Positions 1-5,212 of a DNA stretch of 5,501 bases are shown piece after piece. The DNA lies in NCBI GenBank assembly GCA_964548955.1, contig CAZJTP010000246.1, forward strand, positions 1 to 5,501. The letters run 5' to 3'. Numbering within the stretch: position 1 is the stretch's first letter; every line of letters begins with the position of its first letter. The position numbers were made by a program, and so were the translations under genes. The DNA is from GCA-020344555 sp964548955. GTDB taxonomy: Bacteria; Planctomycetota; Phycisphaerae; UBA1845. The notes under the pieces are model-generated. The model did not search any database. It was not told the DNA's origin and saw nothing but the letters and a program-made list of their open reading frames with translations.

Positions 1-1
1 T

Positions 2-904
2 AACAACGAGGTCGCCTACCCAGCCACGTTCGACGGATGCCTGGCTGTATCAGCCACAACGAATCAGGATACACTGTCCGAGGCCTCAAACTACGGACCG
101 GAGGTCGATCTGGCTGCGCCGGGTAACGGCATCTGGTCAACGTGGACGGACGGTGGGTATGCGTATCAGCAGCCGGCGAGGGACACTGCTTCGGCGTCAG
201 CGTTCGTGGCGGGTATCACGGCCTTAGTGCGATCATACGCACCGCAGCTTAGTGCCTTGGAGGTAACGCAGATTTTGATTGACTCGGCGGACGACCTTGG
301 CGAACCAGGCTGGGATATGTACTTCGGTGCGGGACGGGTCAACGCAAAGCGAGCGTTGGAACTGGCCACGCCACCGGTCATGCGCTTCGAGCATGTCGAG
401 CAGCTTCCGACGACGGTTCCGCCGGGTGCGACAAGCTCATTCGTGATTCGCATTGTAGGTGAGGGCCAAACGGTCGTGGCGGATTCAGCCTCGCTGTTTT
501 ATCGAAGCGATTCACAGGAGTTTGCATCGAAGCCGCTGACTCCACTTGGCCAGGATTTGTTCGTTGTCGAGTTGCCGTCCGTCACGTGCGACTCGACGCT
601 TGAGTACTATCTTGCGGCAGCCGGCAACGGCGGAACGGAGGTTACCGATCCGCTCGGCGCACCGGCGCGGCTGCATGTCGCCGGTGCCATCCACGCCGAG
701 ACGCTGTTCGAGGACGATTTCGAAGAGGATTGGGGGGTGGGAGGTGGTGTCCGAGGGCGGCGAAGAAACAACGGGTGCATGGACCCGTGTAGCTCCGATC
801 GGAACCTCCGCCCAACCTGGCTACGACCGCTCGCCCAACGCGGGACGATTTTGCTTTGTGACCGGGCAGCATTTCGGCGGCAGCGCCGGGACGAACGACG
901 TTGA
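2..904 (+). CDS. Subtilisin-family (S8) serine peptidase, C-terminal part, 5'-truncated by the window and frameshifted
   Basis: This is the 3' portion of a secreted subtilase gene. Reading from base 2, the protein begins just after the expected oxyanion-hole Asn region, and NNEVAYPATFDG and ASNYGPEVDLAAPG match the usual S8 blocks (YPA..., SNYGxxVDxAAPG). The block around the nucleophile, normally GTSMAxPHVAG, reads DTASASAFVAG at 182-214, so the catalytic Ser position appears to be Ala (codon gct, 188-190), and the Gly and Pro are changed too. The domain closes with DLGEPGWDMYFGAGRVNAKRAL, a typical S8 ending. A linker of about 110 residues follows. The catalytic Asp and His lie upstream of the window. 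The real frame is left at the G run at 732-737, and the residues up to the stop at 902-904 are Arg-rich out-of-frame sequence. The continuation is the fragment 735-1421. The family is clear. Whether the product is active is doubtful: pseudogene, pseudo-protease and sequencing error all remain possible. Confidence 0.85.
   Translation, partial: NNEVAYPATFDGCLAVSATTNQDTLSEASNYGPEVDLAAPGNGIWSTWTDGGYAYQQPARDTASASAFVAGITALVRSYAPQLSALEVTQILIDSADDLGEPGWDMYFGAGRVNAKRALELATPPVMRFEHVEQLPTTVPPGATSSFVIRIVGEGQTVVADSASLFYRSDSQEFASKPLTPLGQDLFVVELPSVTCDSTLEYYLAAAGNGGTEVTDPLGAPARLHVAGAIHAETLFEDDFEEDWGVGGGVRGRRRNNGCMDPCSSDRNLRPTWLRPLAQRGTILLCDRAAFRRQRRDERR
732..737 (+). other. Frameshift site in a six-G homopolymer
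   Basis: Upstream the protein reads FEDDFEEDW in the frame starting at base 2, and downstream GWEVVSEGG continues in the next frame. Deleting one G from the GGGGGG run gives DWGWEVV without any loss, which fits the usual DDFE..GW start of this beta-sandwich module. An extra G is therefore the simplest explanation, either as a base-calling error or as a real slippage mutation. Confidence 0.8.
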
Positions 905-1421
905 CGGAGGCCCGGTCCGGCTGATCTCGCCGGTGATTCCCATTGAGGCGCCGGATGTGGAAGTCAGTTACGCCCGTTGGTTCTACTGGGGCGGACAGGG
1001 CACCGAGGATCTCCTCATCGTGGATGTGTCGCGTGACGGGGGAACGAGCTGGGTGACGGTTGAGACGGTTGCGACGACCGGCGCGTGGGTGACACATAGT
1101 TTCCGTCTCAGTGATTTTCCCAGTGTGACGGGCGACCAATTGCGCGTTCGATTCTCCACCGAGGACTCGCCCAGCGATTCTCTGACCGAGGCGGCGATCG
1201 ACGAGTTCCGTGTGCGCGCGGTTTACTGCTCGATCACACCCGGTGATGCCAACCATGACGGCGCCGTTGATCTGGCGGATGCAAGGCAGATGTCAACTTG
1301 TTGGGCCGGTCCTGCCCGACAGTCATCAGCCGATGGCTGTGGCACGTTCGACTTTGACCATGATTATCACGTGGACCTGGCTGACTATCAATCCTACCAG
1401 ATTGCGTTCAACCCCCATTGA
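735..1421 (+). CDS. 3' fragment of the same subtilase gene: beta-sandwich module plus dockerin-like tail
   Basis: This is the continuation of the upstream S8 gene in the next frame. The frame is open from 546, but sequence with recognisable protein character starts only at about 735, so it is unlikely to be an independent gene. The first roughly 165 residues form a jelly-roll-like module often attached to secreted bacterial hydrolases: GAWTR, CFVTGQ, GGSAGTNDVDGG, VSYARWFY, VDVSRDGGTSWVTVETV, HSFRLSDF, QLRVRF and a final AAIDEFRV. From 1242 comes a dockerin-like or EF-hand-type pair: GDANHDGAVDLADARQM, then CGTFDFDHDYHVDLADYQSY. Both loops keep the alternating Asp/Asn calcium ligands. Such tails are common in planctomycete extracellular proteins, where they may mediate attachment, but their partner is not evident here. 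The TGA at 1419-1421 is followed directly by a hairpin. An alternative reading is a separate small secreted ORF, which is unlikely because no signal peptide or good start is seen. Confidence 0.75.
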   Translation, partial: GWEVVSEGGEETTGAWTRVAPIGTSAQPGYDRSPNAGRFCFVTGQHFGGSAGTNDVDGGPVRLISPVIPIEAPDVEVSYARWFYWGGQGTEDLLIVDVSRDGGTSWVTVETVATTGAWVTHSFRLSDFPSVTGDQLRVRFSTEDSPSDSLTEAAIDEFRVRAVYCSITPGDANHDGAVDLADARQMSTCWAGPARQSSADGCGTFDFDHDYHVDLADYQSYQIAFNPH

Positions 1422-1456
1422 TCTGTTTCTCGGACCTTCGTTGGTCTGAAGCAGAT
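1421..1456 (+). terminator. Hairpin at the 3' end of the subtilase gene
   Basis: ATCTG (1421-1425) pairs with CAGAT (1452-1456), TTT pairs with AAG with one wobble, and CGGACC (1431-1436) pairs with GGTCTG (1443-1448) around a TTCGTT loop, leaving a two-base bulge. The stem overlaps the last base of the stop codon. There is no T run after it, so it may be a weak terminator or a stem that stabilises the 3' end. Confidence 0.45.
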
Positions 1457-1514
1457 TCCGTTATCGTGCATTACGTATCGGGTTGCTGATCTTTCGCAGG
1501 CATAGGAAAGTCCG

Positions 1515-1533
1515 CGCGGGCTATGAGCCCGCG
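1515..1533. repeat. Perfect GC-rich inverted repeat (8-bp arms, 3-base loop)
   Basis: CGCGGGCT, loop ATG, AGCCCGCG. It is perfectly paired and intergenic. No T run follows on the plus strand. On the minus strand a short CTTT lies a few bases beyond the stem. It could be a terminator-like stem or one copy of a dispersed palindromic element, and only one copy is seen in this window. Confidence 0.5.
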
Positions 1534-1671
1534 GCCCGCTACACGAAAACGGAGAACGCTGTTGGGATGTTGCCTTCGGGATCGGGCGGTGTTGTTTTTG
1601 GAAGACACGTCCCCCTATCCGTCAGCGGGTGGCTGCGCAAGCATGCCGTTGTGTGGCGACGTAAGCTCTTG

Positions 1672-1680
1672 TGGGATAAT
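1672..1680 (+). promoter_or_regulatory. Possible extended -10 promoter for the coiled-coil gene
   Basis: TGGGATAAT gives a TGn extension directly before GATAAT (5 of 6 to TATAAT). No good -35 is seen at 17 bases. It would give a leader of about 160 bases before the ATG at 1850. The call is weak because it rests on the -10 element alone. Confidence 0.25.
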
Positions 1681-1794
1681 TAGTTACAGATAGTTGCCGA
1701 CGTGGAGAGGTCTTGCGCCGCGATGGTATGGGGGGTGCACACACGCGGTCGGGGGTTGGAATCTTCAATGCCCGCAAATGGTCGCGAGCGGATT

Positions 1795-1813
1795 CGGTCC
1801 GGTATTGGGACCG
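1795..1813 (+). other. Small hairpin in the leader of the coiled-coil gene
   Basis: CGGTCC (1795-1800) pairs perfectly with GGACCG (1808-1813) around a seven-base loop. It can extend by two T-G wobbles. It ends 26 bases before the ribosome binding site, so it could affect mRNA stability. No known riboswitch fold is recognised and chance is possible. Confidence 0.25.
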
Positions 1814-1839
1814 GGGCAAGAAGTGCCAAGTACAGGGGG

Positions 1840-1846
1840 AAGGAAG
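1840..1846 (+). promoter_or_regulatory. Ribosome binding site deciding the ATG at 1850
   Basis: AAGGAAG stands 3 bases before the ATG, with the AAGGA core 5 bases away, inside a purine-rich run beginning at 1834. It supports 1850 over the longer open frame that extends upstream to 1694, whose extra residues look like non-coding translation. Confidence 0.6.
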
Positions 1847-1849
1847 CCA

Positions 1850-2113
1850 ATGAACGAAGAGACCTTTCAGAGGAAACTGGCTGAGTTGATCGCCGAGATC
1901 GCGACCCTACCGGCGGGCGAACGCGACAAGCTGGAATTGCTCGCGGAGCAGACGCGCGAGCGGCACCGGCAGCTCAAGGAGACCGTTTCCAGCCTGCAGG
2001 AGAGCATCGACTTTGTGCGACTGAGCATCAAGTACATGCTATTCGATCTTGAAGCGACGCGGCGTGAGAACGAGCAGCTTCGCAAGATGCTCGACGACAA
2101 CTCGTCTCAATAG
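1850..2113 (+). CDS. Small coiled-coil protein of unknown function (87 aa)
   Basis: An 87-residue, highly charged protein without signal peptide or membrane segment, so probably cytoplasmic. It is almost wholly helical in character: residues 1-20 (MNEETFQRKLAELIAEIATL), a short break at PAGERDK (21-27), a helix through residues 28-56, and residues 57-81 (RLSIKYMLFDLEATRRENEQ and on to LRKML) with leucine and other hydrophobic residues at heptad-like spacing. This suggests dimerisation or docking on a partner. The YMLFDLEATRRENxxLRKML end resembles short hypothetical proteins that I recall from planctomycete genomes, but no function is known to me. The ATG at 1850 is chosen because of AAGGA five bases upstream. 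The gene stands alone: a frame-broken subtilase gene lies about 430 bases upstream, and the next gene downstream is convergent. A terminator at 2215-2244 fits a monocistronic unit. That it is a real gene is fairly sure; its role is open. Confidence 0.85.
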   Translation: MNEETFQRKLAELIAEIATLPAGERDKLELLAEQTRERHRQLKETVSSLQESIDFVRLSIKYMLFDLEATRRENEQLRKMLDDNSSQ

Positions 2114-2214
2114 TCGGCTCCAAGCCTGAGTTATCGGGGGGGAAGGGCCGATCGACGATCCGTTTTCGACGAGTAAGCGACGCTCACCGGTCGCGGATCG
2201 TCACGTAGTCATAC

Positions 2215-2244
2215 CCATGGGCATCATCGTCCGTGGATTTTTTT
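2215..2244 (+). terminator. Rho-independent terminator after the coiled-coil gene
   Basis: CCATGGG (2215-2221) pairs with TCCGTGG (2230-2236) as seven pairs including two wobbles, around an eight-base loop. One A and seven T (2238-2244) follow directly. It lies 100 bases after the stop at 2113 and faces the convergent gene. Confidence 0.6.
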
Positions 2245-2253
2245 AATAGCATC

Positions 2254-2271
2254 GTGCCATGTCTCTGGCAC
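2254..2271 (-). terminator. Hairpin just after the stop of the RCC1-like gene
   Basis: GTGCCA (2254-2259) and TGGCAC (2266-2271) form a perfect six-pair stem with a six-base loop. Reading the minus strand, it begins 11 bases after the stop codon of the large convergent gene. The following sequence is A-rich rather than T-rich, so any termination would be weak or Rho-assisted. Confidence 0.35.
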
Positions 2272-2282
2272 AGAAACGCTGA

Positions 2283-5063
2283 TCACGGGCACGGGTCGAT
2301 AGTCGGTGGGCCGGAGAATGGATAAGAGAAGCCCTTGAACGCGTCCAAAGCGCTGGTCGCATCCGTAATGTTGATTAGGAAGTCCGGGACCCCGGGTTCC
2401 AGGTCGCTCCGCGACTTGGCCGGTGCCCCGGGAAGGTTCTTGAACTTATCGAGCACCGCGGTGACATCGGTGGTCACGTTGACGTTTCCATCCGGCGGTC
2501 CGCACGGCGTCGTCGTGCAGTCCTTGATCAGGTCCCCCCAGTGGCTCGTCTTAACCGGCAGCGGCGCGGAGTAACTGGCCTCCTCGGACAGCGTGCATGA
2601 CGCGTCGATCACTTGAATATCGTAGACGCCGTTGGGAACGATGCCCTGGTCATACACGTGAACGGCCTCGTATACGCTCCAATCCGTGTAGTACGGATCG
2701 CACTGAAGCGGGGCAGCCCAGAACGTCGGCCAGCCTGGCGCTTCGGACGGTAAGACTGCGCCGCCGTTCTCCGAAACCTCGCGCGGCTGACCAAGCCACA
2801 TCATCCGGCCCTCGGCGTACTCGAAGGGCGCCGGCAGATCGTTGAACCTCATGCGGATGGCCTGGTTGCGACCCGTGGAGTCGGGTGGAGACGAGAGGCT
2901 CAAATACCTAACTCTCGTGCCGAGGCCTTCGTCCGGAACGGTCGGTTCTACAAGGGGCGAGCGAGCATTGAAGCACGGGTCACAGACATCGCCCACACCA
3001 TCGCCATCGCCGTCCTCTTGCCCCGGATTGTAAGCGTCCGTGCAGTTGTCGCAGAGATCCCCCGTGCCGTCCTGGTCCGAGTCCTCCTGGCCTGGATTCG
3101 CATCGACGGGGCAGTTGTCCTGCGTATTCAGGGCACCGTCTCCGTCGATGTCCTCATCACACGCATCTCCGAGCCCGTCCCAGTCCAGGTCCATTTGCGA
3201 CGGATTGAAGGTCGTGAGGCAGTTGTCGCAAGCATCACCGGCATCGTCCCCATCGATGTCCGCTTGCTCGGAGTTGGCGTTCATCCGGCAGTTGTCCTGT
3301 GCGTCGGGAACACCGTCATCGTCCCAGTCGCCATCTGAACGCAGACCAAGACTGCCGTGCAAACTCGCGGCGAGAAAGACGAAGCCGTCATTCGGCACCG
3401 GAGCGTCGCATCCGCTGTGGGTACACCTTCCCCAAGCCACGACCGAGCCGTCGCTCTTCAAGCCCAGACTGTGGCCGTAGCCCGCTGCGATTGCGACGAA
3501 CTCGCTGTTGGGCGCGGGGACGTCAAGAACGCCAGCGTAATCGTTCCCCCACACGAAGATCGAGCCGTCGGTTTTGAGCCCGAGGCTGTGGTACCCACCC
3601 GCCGCAACGGCGATGAAATCGGTATTCGGCTCCGGTACATCGCACTGGCCGGCCGTATTCCGCCCCCAGGCCACAATCGATCCGTCGCGCTTGAGCCCCA
3701 GACTGTGTCCACCGTCCGAAAGACCACCGCCGGCGGCGATCGCCACGAAGTCTGCGTTGGGCTCAGGGACGTCGCATTCGCCATAATCGTTCAGTCCCCA
3801 GGCGGCGATCGAGCCGTCGGCCCTCAGGCCAAGGCTGTGGAACATTCCTGCTGCAATGGAGACGAACTCGCCATTGGATTGCGGAACGTCGCATTGCCCA
3901 TAGTTGTTCCTTCCCCATGCCGTGATCGATCCGTCGGCTTTCAGGCCCAAGCTGTGCGAGTATCCCGCTGCGACCGCCTCGAAGTCCGCGTTCGGCGCCG
4001 GCACGTCGCATTGGCCATGGACGTTGGAGCCCCACGCTACGATGGATCCATCGGATCTGACGGCGAGTATGTGGCCGATGCGCGCCGCAACCGCGACGAT
4101 GTCGGCGTTCGGTGCCGGGACGTTGCATGAGCTCGACCAGTTCGACCCCCACGCAACGATAGATCCGTCGTCCTTGAGGCCGACACTGTGGTCGGACCCG
4201 GCCGCGACGCCCACGAAATCGGCATTCGGCGCCGGGATGTCGCATACTACATCGGAGTCTGCGCCCCAGCATACGATCGAGCCGTCGGCCTTGAGAACGA
4301 GGTTGTGATTAGAGCCCGCCGCGATGCCGACGAAATCGGCATTCGTTGCCGGAACGTTGCACTGTCTATTGAGGTTGCGGCCCCAAGCCACGATCGAACC
4401 GTCGGCCTTCAGGGCGAGGTTATGCTCGCGCCCCGCGGCAACCGCGACGAATTCGGCATTCGGCGCCGGGATGTTGCATTGCTCGTAGTTGTTCCTTCCC
4501 CACGCCACGATCGAGCCGTCGGCCTTTAGGCCCAGGCTGTGCCAATGACCCGCTGCGACCGCCATGAAGTCCGTGTTCGGCACCAGCACGTCGCACTGCC
4601 CGTAGTCGTTGTCGGGATCGCCACATCCCCACGCCACGATGGAGCCGTCGGCCCTCAGGCCGAGACTGTGGTACCGACCCGCCGCGACGGCAACCCAGTT
4701 GGCATTCGGCGCTGGGACGTCGCACTGTCCCCATAGGTTGTGTCCCCAGGCCACGATTCCGCCTCCGACGGACGGGGCCTTTAGCCCAAGACTGTGGAAG
4801 CTGCCCGCGGCGACCGCTACGAAATCGGCGTTCGGCGCCGGGATGTTGCACGCACCGTGCAACCCGTTCCTTCCCCACGCCATGATCGAGCCGTCGGCCT
4901 TGAGGCCGAGATTGTGGGACCCGCCCGCGGCGACAGCGACCAGGTTGGTCAGGTTCTCCTGCGGGACCAGAACCGGATCGCCCCAGCCGATGATCGACCC
5001 GCCCTCGCCGTGGGCAACCTGACAGAAGCAGAACACGCCCACGAGCGCCGAGAGAAACGTCAT
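2283..5063 (-). CDS. Large secreted protein: 14 RCC1-like repeats, thrombospondin type-3 repeats, dockerin-like tail
   Basis: Numbered from the ATG at 5063 (926 aa), residues 1-19 (MTFLSALVGVFCFCQVAHG) are a hydrophobic signal peptide with AHG at the cleavage site. Residues 22-577 are 14 repeats of about 39 residues, consensus GSIVAWGRNNYGQCDVPAPN then ADFVAVAAGxxHSLGLKAD, which is the RCC1 (RCC1_2-type) beta-propeller signature. Residues 578-697 hold six Asp-rich DxDxDGxGDxCDNC motifs of thrombospondin type-3 kind, which bind calcium. Residues 698-856 are a module (MRFNDLPAPF, ALQCDPYYTDW, IVPNGVYDIQ, KTSHWGD) of a type I recall before tails in other planctomycete proteins. Residues 857-917 are a dockerin-like pair: DGNVNVTTDVTAVLDKFKNL and INITDATSALDAFKGF. 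The likely role is an extracellular or surface binding scaffold; no catalytic residues are seen. The start is uncertain: the frame is open to a TTG at 5159, and an ATA at 5088-5090 has the best ribosome binding site. It is transcribed alone, convergent with the coiled-coil gene. Confidence 0.9.
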   Translation of the reverse strand: MTFLSALVGVFCFCQVAHGEGGSIIGWGDPVLVPQENLTNLVAVAAGGSHNLGLKADGSIMAWGRNGLHGACNIPAPNADFVAVAAGSFHSLGLKAPSVGGGIVAWGHNLWGQCDVPAPNANWVAVAAGRYHSLGLRADGSIVAWGCGDPDNDYGQCDVLVPNTDFMAVAAGHWHSLGLKADGSIVAWGRNNYEQCNIPAPNAEFVAVAAGREHNLALKADGSIVAWGRNLNRQCNVPATNADFVGIAAGSNHNLVLKADGSIVCWGADSDVVCDIPAPNADFVGVAAGSDHSVGLKDDGSIVAWGSNWSSSCNVPAPNADIVAVAARIGHILAVRSDGSIVAWGSNVHGQCDVPAPNADFEAVAAGYSHSLGLKADGSITAWGRNNYGQCDVPQSNGEFVSIAAGMFHSLGLRADGSIAAWGLNDYGECDVPEPNADFVAIAAGGGLSDGGHSLGLKRDGSIVAWGRNTAGQCDVPEPNTDFIAVAAGGYHSLGLKTDGSIFVWGNDYAGVLDVPAPNSEFVAIAAGYGHSLGLKSDGSVVAWGRCTHSGCDAPVPNDGFVFLAASLHGSLGLRSDGDWDDDGVPDAQDNCRMNANSEQADIDGDDAGDACDNCLTTFNPSQMDLDWDGLGDACDEDIDGDGALNTQDNCPVDANPGQEDSDQDGTGDLCDNCTDAYNPGQEDGDGDGVGDVCDPCFNARSPLVEPTVPDEGLGTRVRYLSLSSPPDSTGRNQAIRMRFNDLPAPFEYAEGRMMWLGQPREVSENGGAVLPSEAPGWPTFWAAPLQCDPYYTDWSVYEAVHVYDQGIVPNGVYDIQVIDASCTLSEEASYSAPLPVKTSHWGDLIKDCTTTPCGPPDGNVNVTTDVTAVLDKFKNLPGAPAKSRSDLEPGVPDFLINITDATSALDAFKGFSYPFSGPPTIDPCP
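2973..3332 (-). repeat. Thrombospondin type-3-like calcium-binding repeats
   Basis: Coding segment of 120 residues with six Asp-rich motifs: DWDDDGVPDAQDNC, DIDGDDAGDACDNC, DLDWDGLGDACDED, DIDGDGALNTQDNC, DSDQDGTGDLCDNC and DGDGDGVGDVCDPC. The intervening NANSEQ, FNPSQM, ANPGQE and YNPGQE match the N-P-x-Q spacers of this family. It probably makes a calcium-rigidified stalk between the propeller part and the C-terminal modules. Confidence 0.85.
3333..5000 (-). repeat. Array of 14 tandem RCC1-like repeats, about 117 bp each
   Basis: Ten of the 14 units are exactly 39 codons. The exceptions are unit 1 (36), unit 2 (43, with a PSVG insertion before the next unit), unit 4 (43, CGDPDND insertion) and unit 11 (44, GGGLSDG insertion), counting from the N-terminus. 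Units share codons as well as residues, so the periodicity shows at DNA level. The most diverged are unit 1, unit 8 (AARIGHILAVRSD) and the terminal unit 14 (LAASLHGSLGLRSD). A Cys in the (Q/E/x)C(D/N)(V/I)P position is kept in 12 of 14 units and is missing in units 1 and 13. Confidence 0.9.
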
Positions 5064-5095
5064 TGTTCCGATGTTGCTGTTGTGTTTTATCGTAG

Positions 5096-5101
5096 ACCTC
5101 C
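5096..5101 (-). promoter_or_regulatory. Strong Shine-Dalgarno sequence placed before an ATA codon
   Basis: The minus strand reads GGAGGT, then five bases, then ATA (5090-5088) in frame with the large RCC1-like protein. It lies more than 30 bases before the first in-frame ATG (5063), too far to serve that codon normally. A start at the ATA would add K and H to the signal-peptide n-region (xKHNSNIGTMTFLSALVG). Confidence 0.5.
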
Positions 5102-5183
5102 ACAACAAGGAGATGAGAAAAAGTGATTCGCCTTTCCTGCTCGTCCTCCCACTTGCCAAGCACCGCCAGAATTGTACGCCTGC

Positions 5184-5212
5184 ATTATACCCGGAACCTC
5201 ATCCCGCGCCAA
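5184..5212 (-). promoter_or_regulatory. Sigma-70-like promoter of the RCC1-like gene
   Basis: On the minus strand TTGGCG (5212-5207, 4 of 6 to TTGACA) is followed after exactly 17 bases by a perfect TATAAT (5189-5184). Transcription would begin near 5177, giving a leader of roughly 85-115 bases for the ATA or ATG starts, and only about 18 for the TTG at 5159. Confidence 0.6.

Larger units (their letters stand above)
1457..1849. other. Intergenic region without a supportable gene
   Basis: The open frames here, for example 1483-1683, have a TTG start, no ribosome binding site and a low-complexity Arg/Gly-rich composition without recognisable motifs, so I do not call them genes. The stretch holds a GC palindrome (1515-1533), a possible extended -10 promoter (1672-1680), a small hairpin (1795-1813) and the ribosome binding site of the following gene. 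It is probably the 5' leader and promoter region of the coiled-coil gene. Confidence 0.5.

Noticed and set aside
642..1256. Minus-strand open frame of 204 codons over the subtilase fragment
   Set aside because: Arg/His-rich shadow of a plus-strand gene whose domains are recognisable.
1483..1683. 66-codon open frame between the subtilase and the coiled-coil gene
   Set aside because: TTG start, no ribosome binding site, no recognisable motif, and it crosses the GC palindrome and the possible promoter.
1694..1849. Upstream in-frame extension of the coiled-coil gene
   Set aside because: The added residues are Gly/Pro/Trp-rich, unlike the helical protein, and the AAGGA sequence points to the ATG at 1850.
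2266..2280. TGGCAC resembling the -24 half of a sigma-54 promoter
   Set aside because: The GC of the -12 element is not at the right distance, and it is better explained as one arm of the hairpin at 2254-2271.
3333..5000. Tandem array as a CRISPR or other non-coding repeat
   Set aside because: The 117-base units are coding, contiguous without spacers, and keep one reading frame with RCC1-like residues.
5018..5063. Lipoprotein signal at GVFCFC in the signal peptide
   Set aside because: The residues before either Cys do not fit the L-(A/S)-(G/A)-C lipobox, and a normal AHG cleavage site follows.
3018..5126. Several long plus-strand open frames opposite the repeat array (for example 3357-4130, 3904-4308, 4188-4529, 4609-5022)
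   Set aside because: They are by-products of the 117-base periodicity and high GC of the minus-strand gene: a stop-free reverse frame in one unit is stop-free in most. They translate to Arg/Ala/Pro-rich repeats without motifs or ribosome binding sites.
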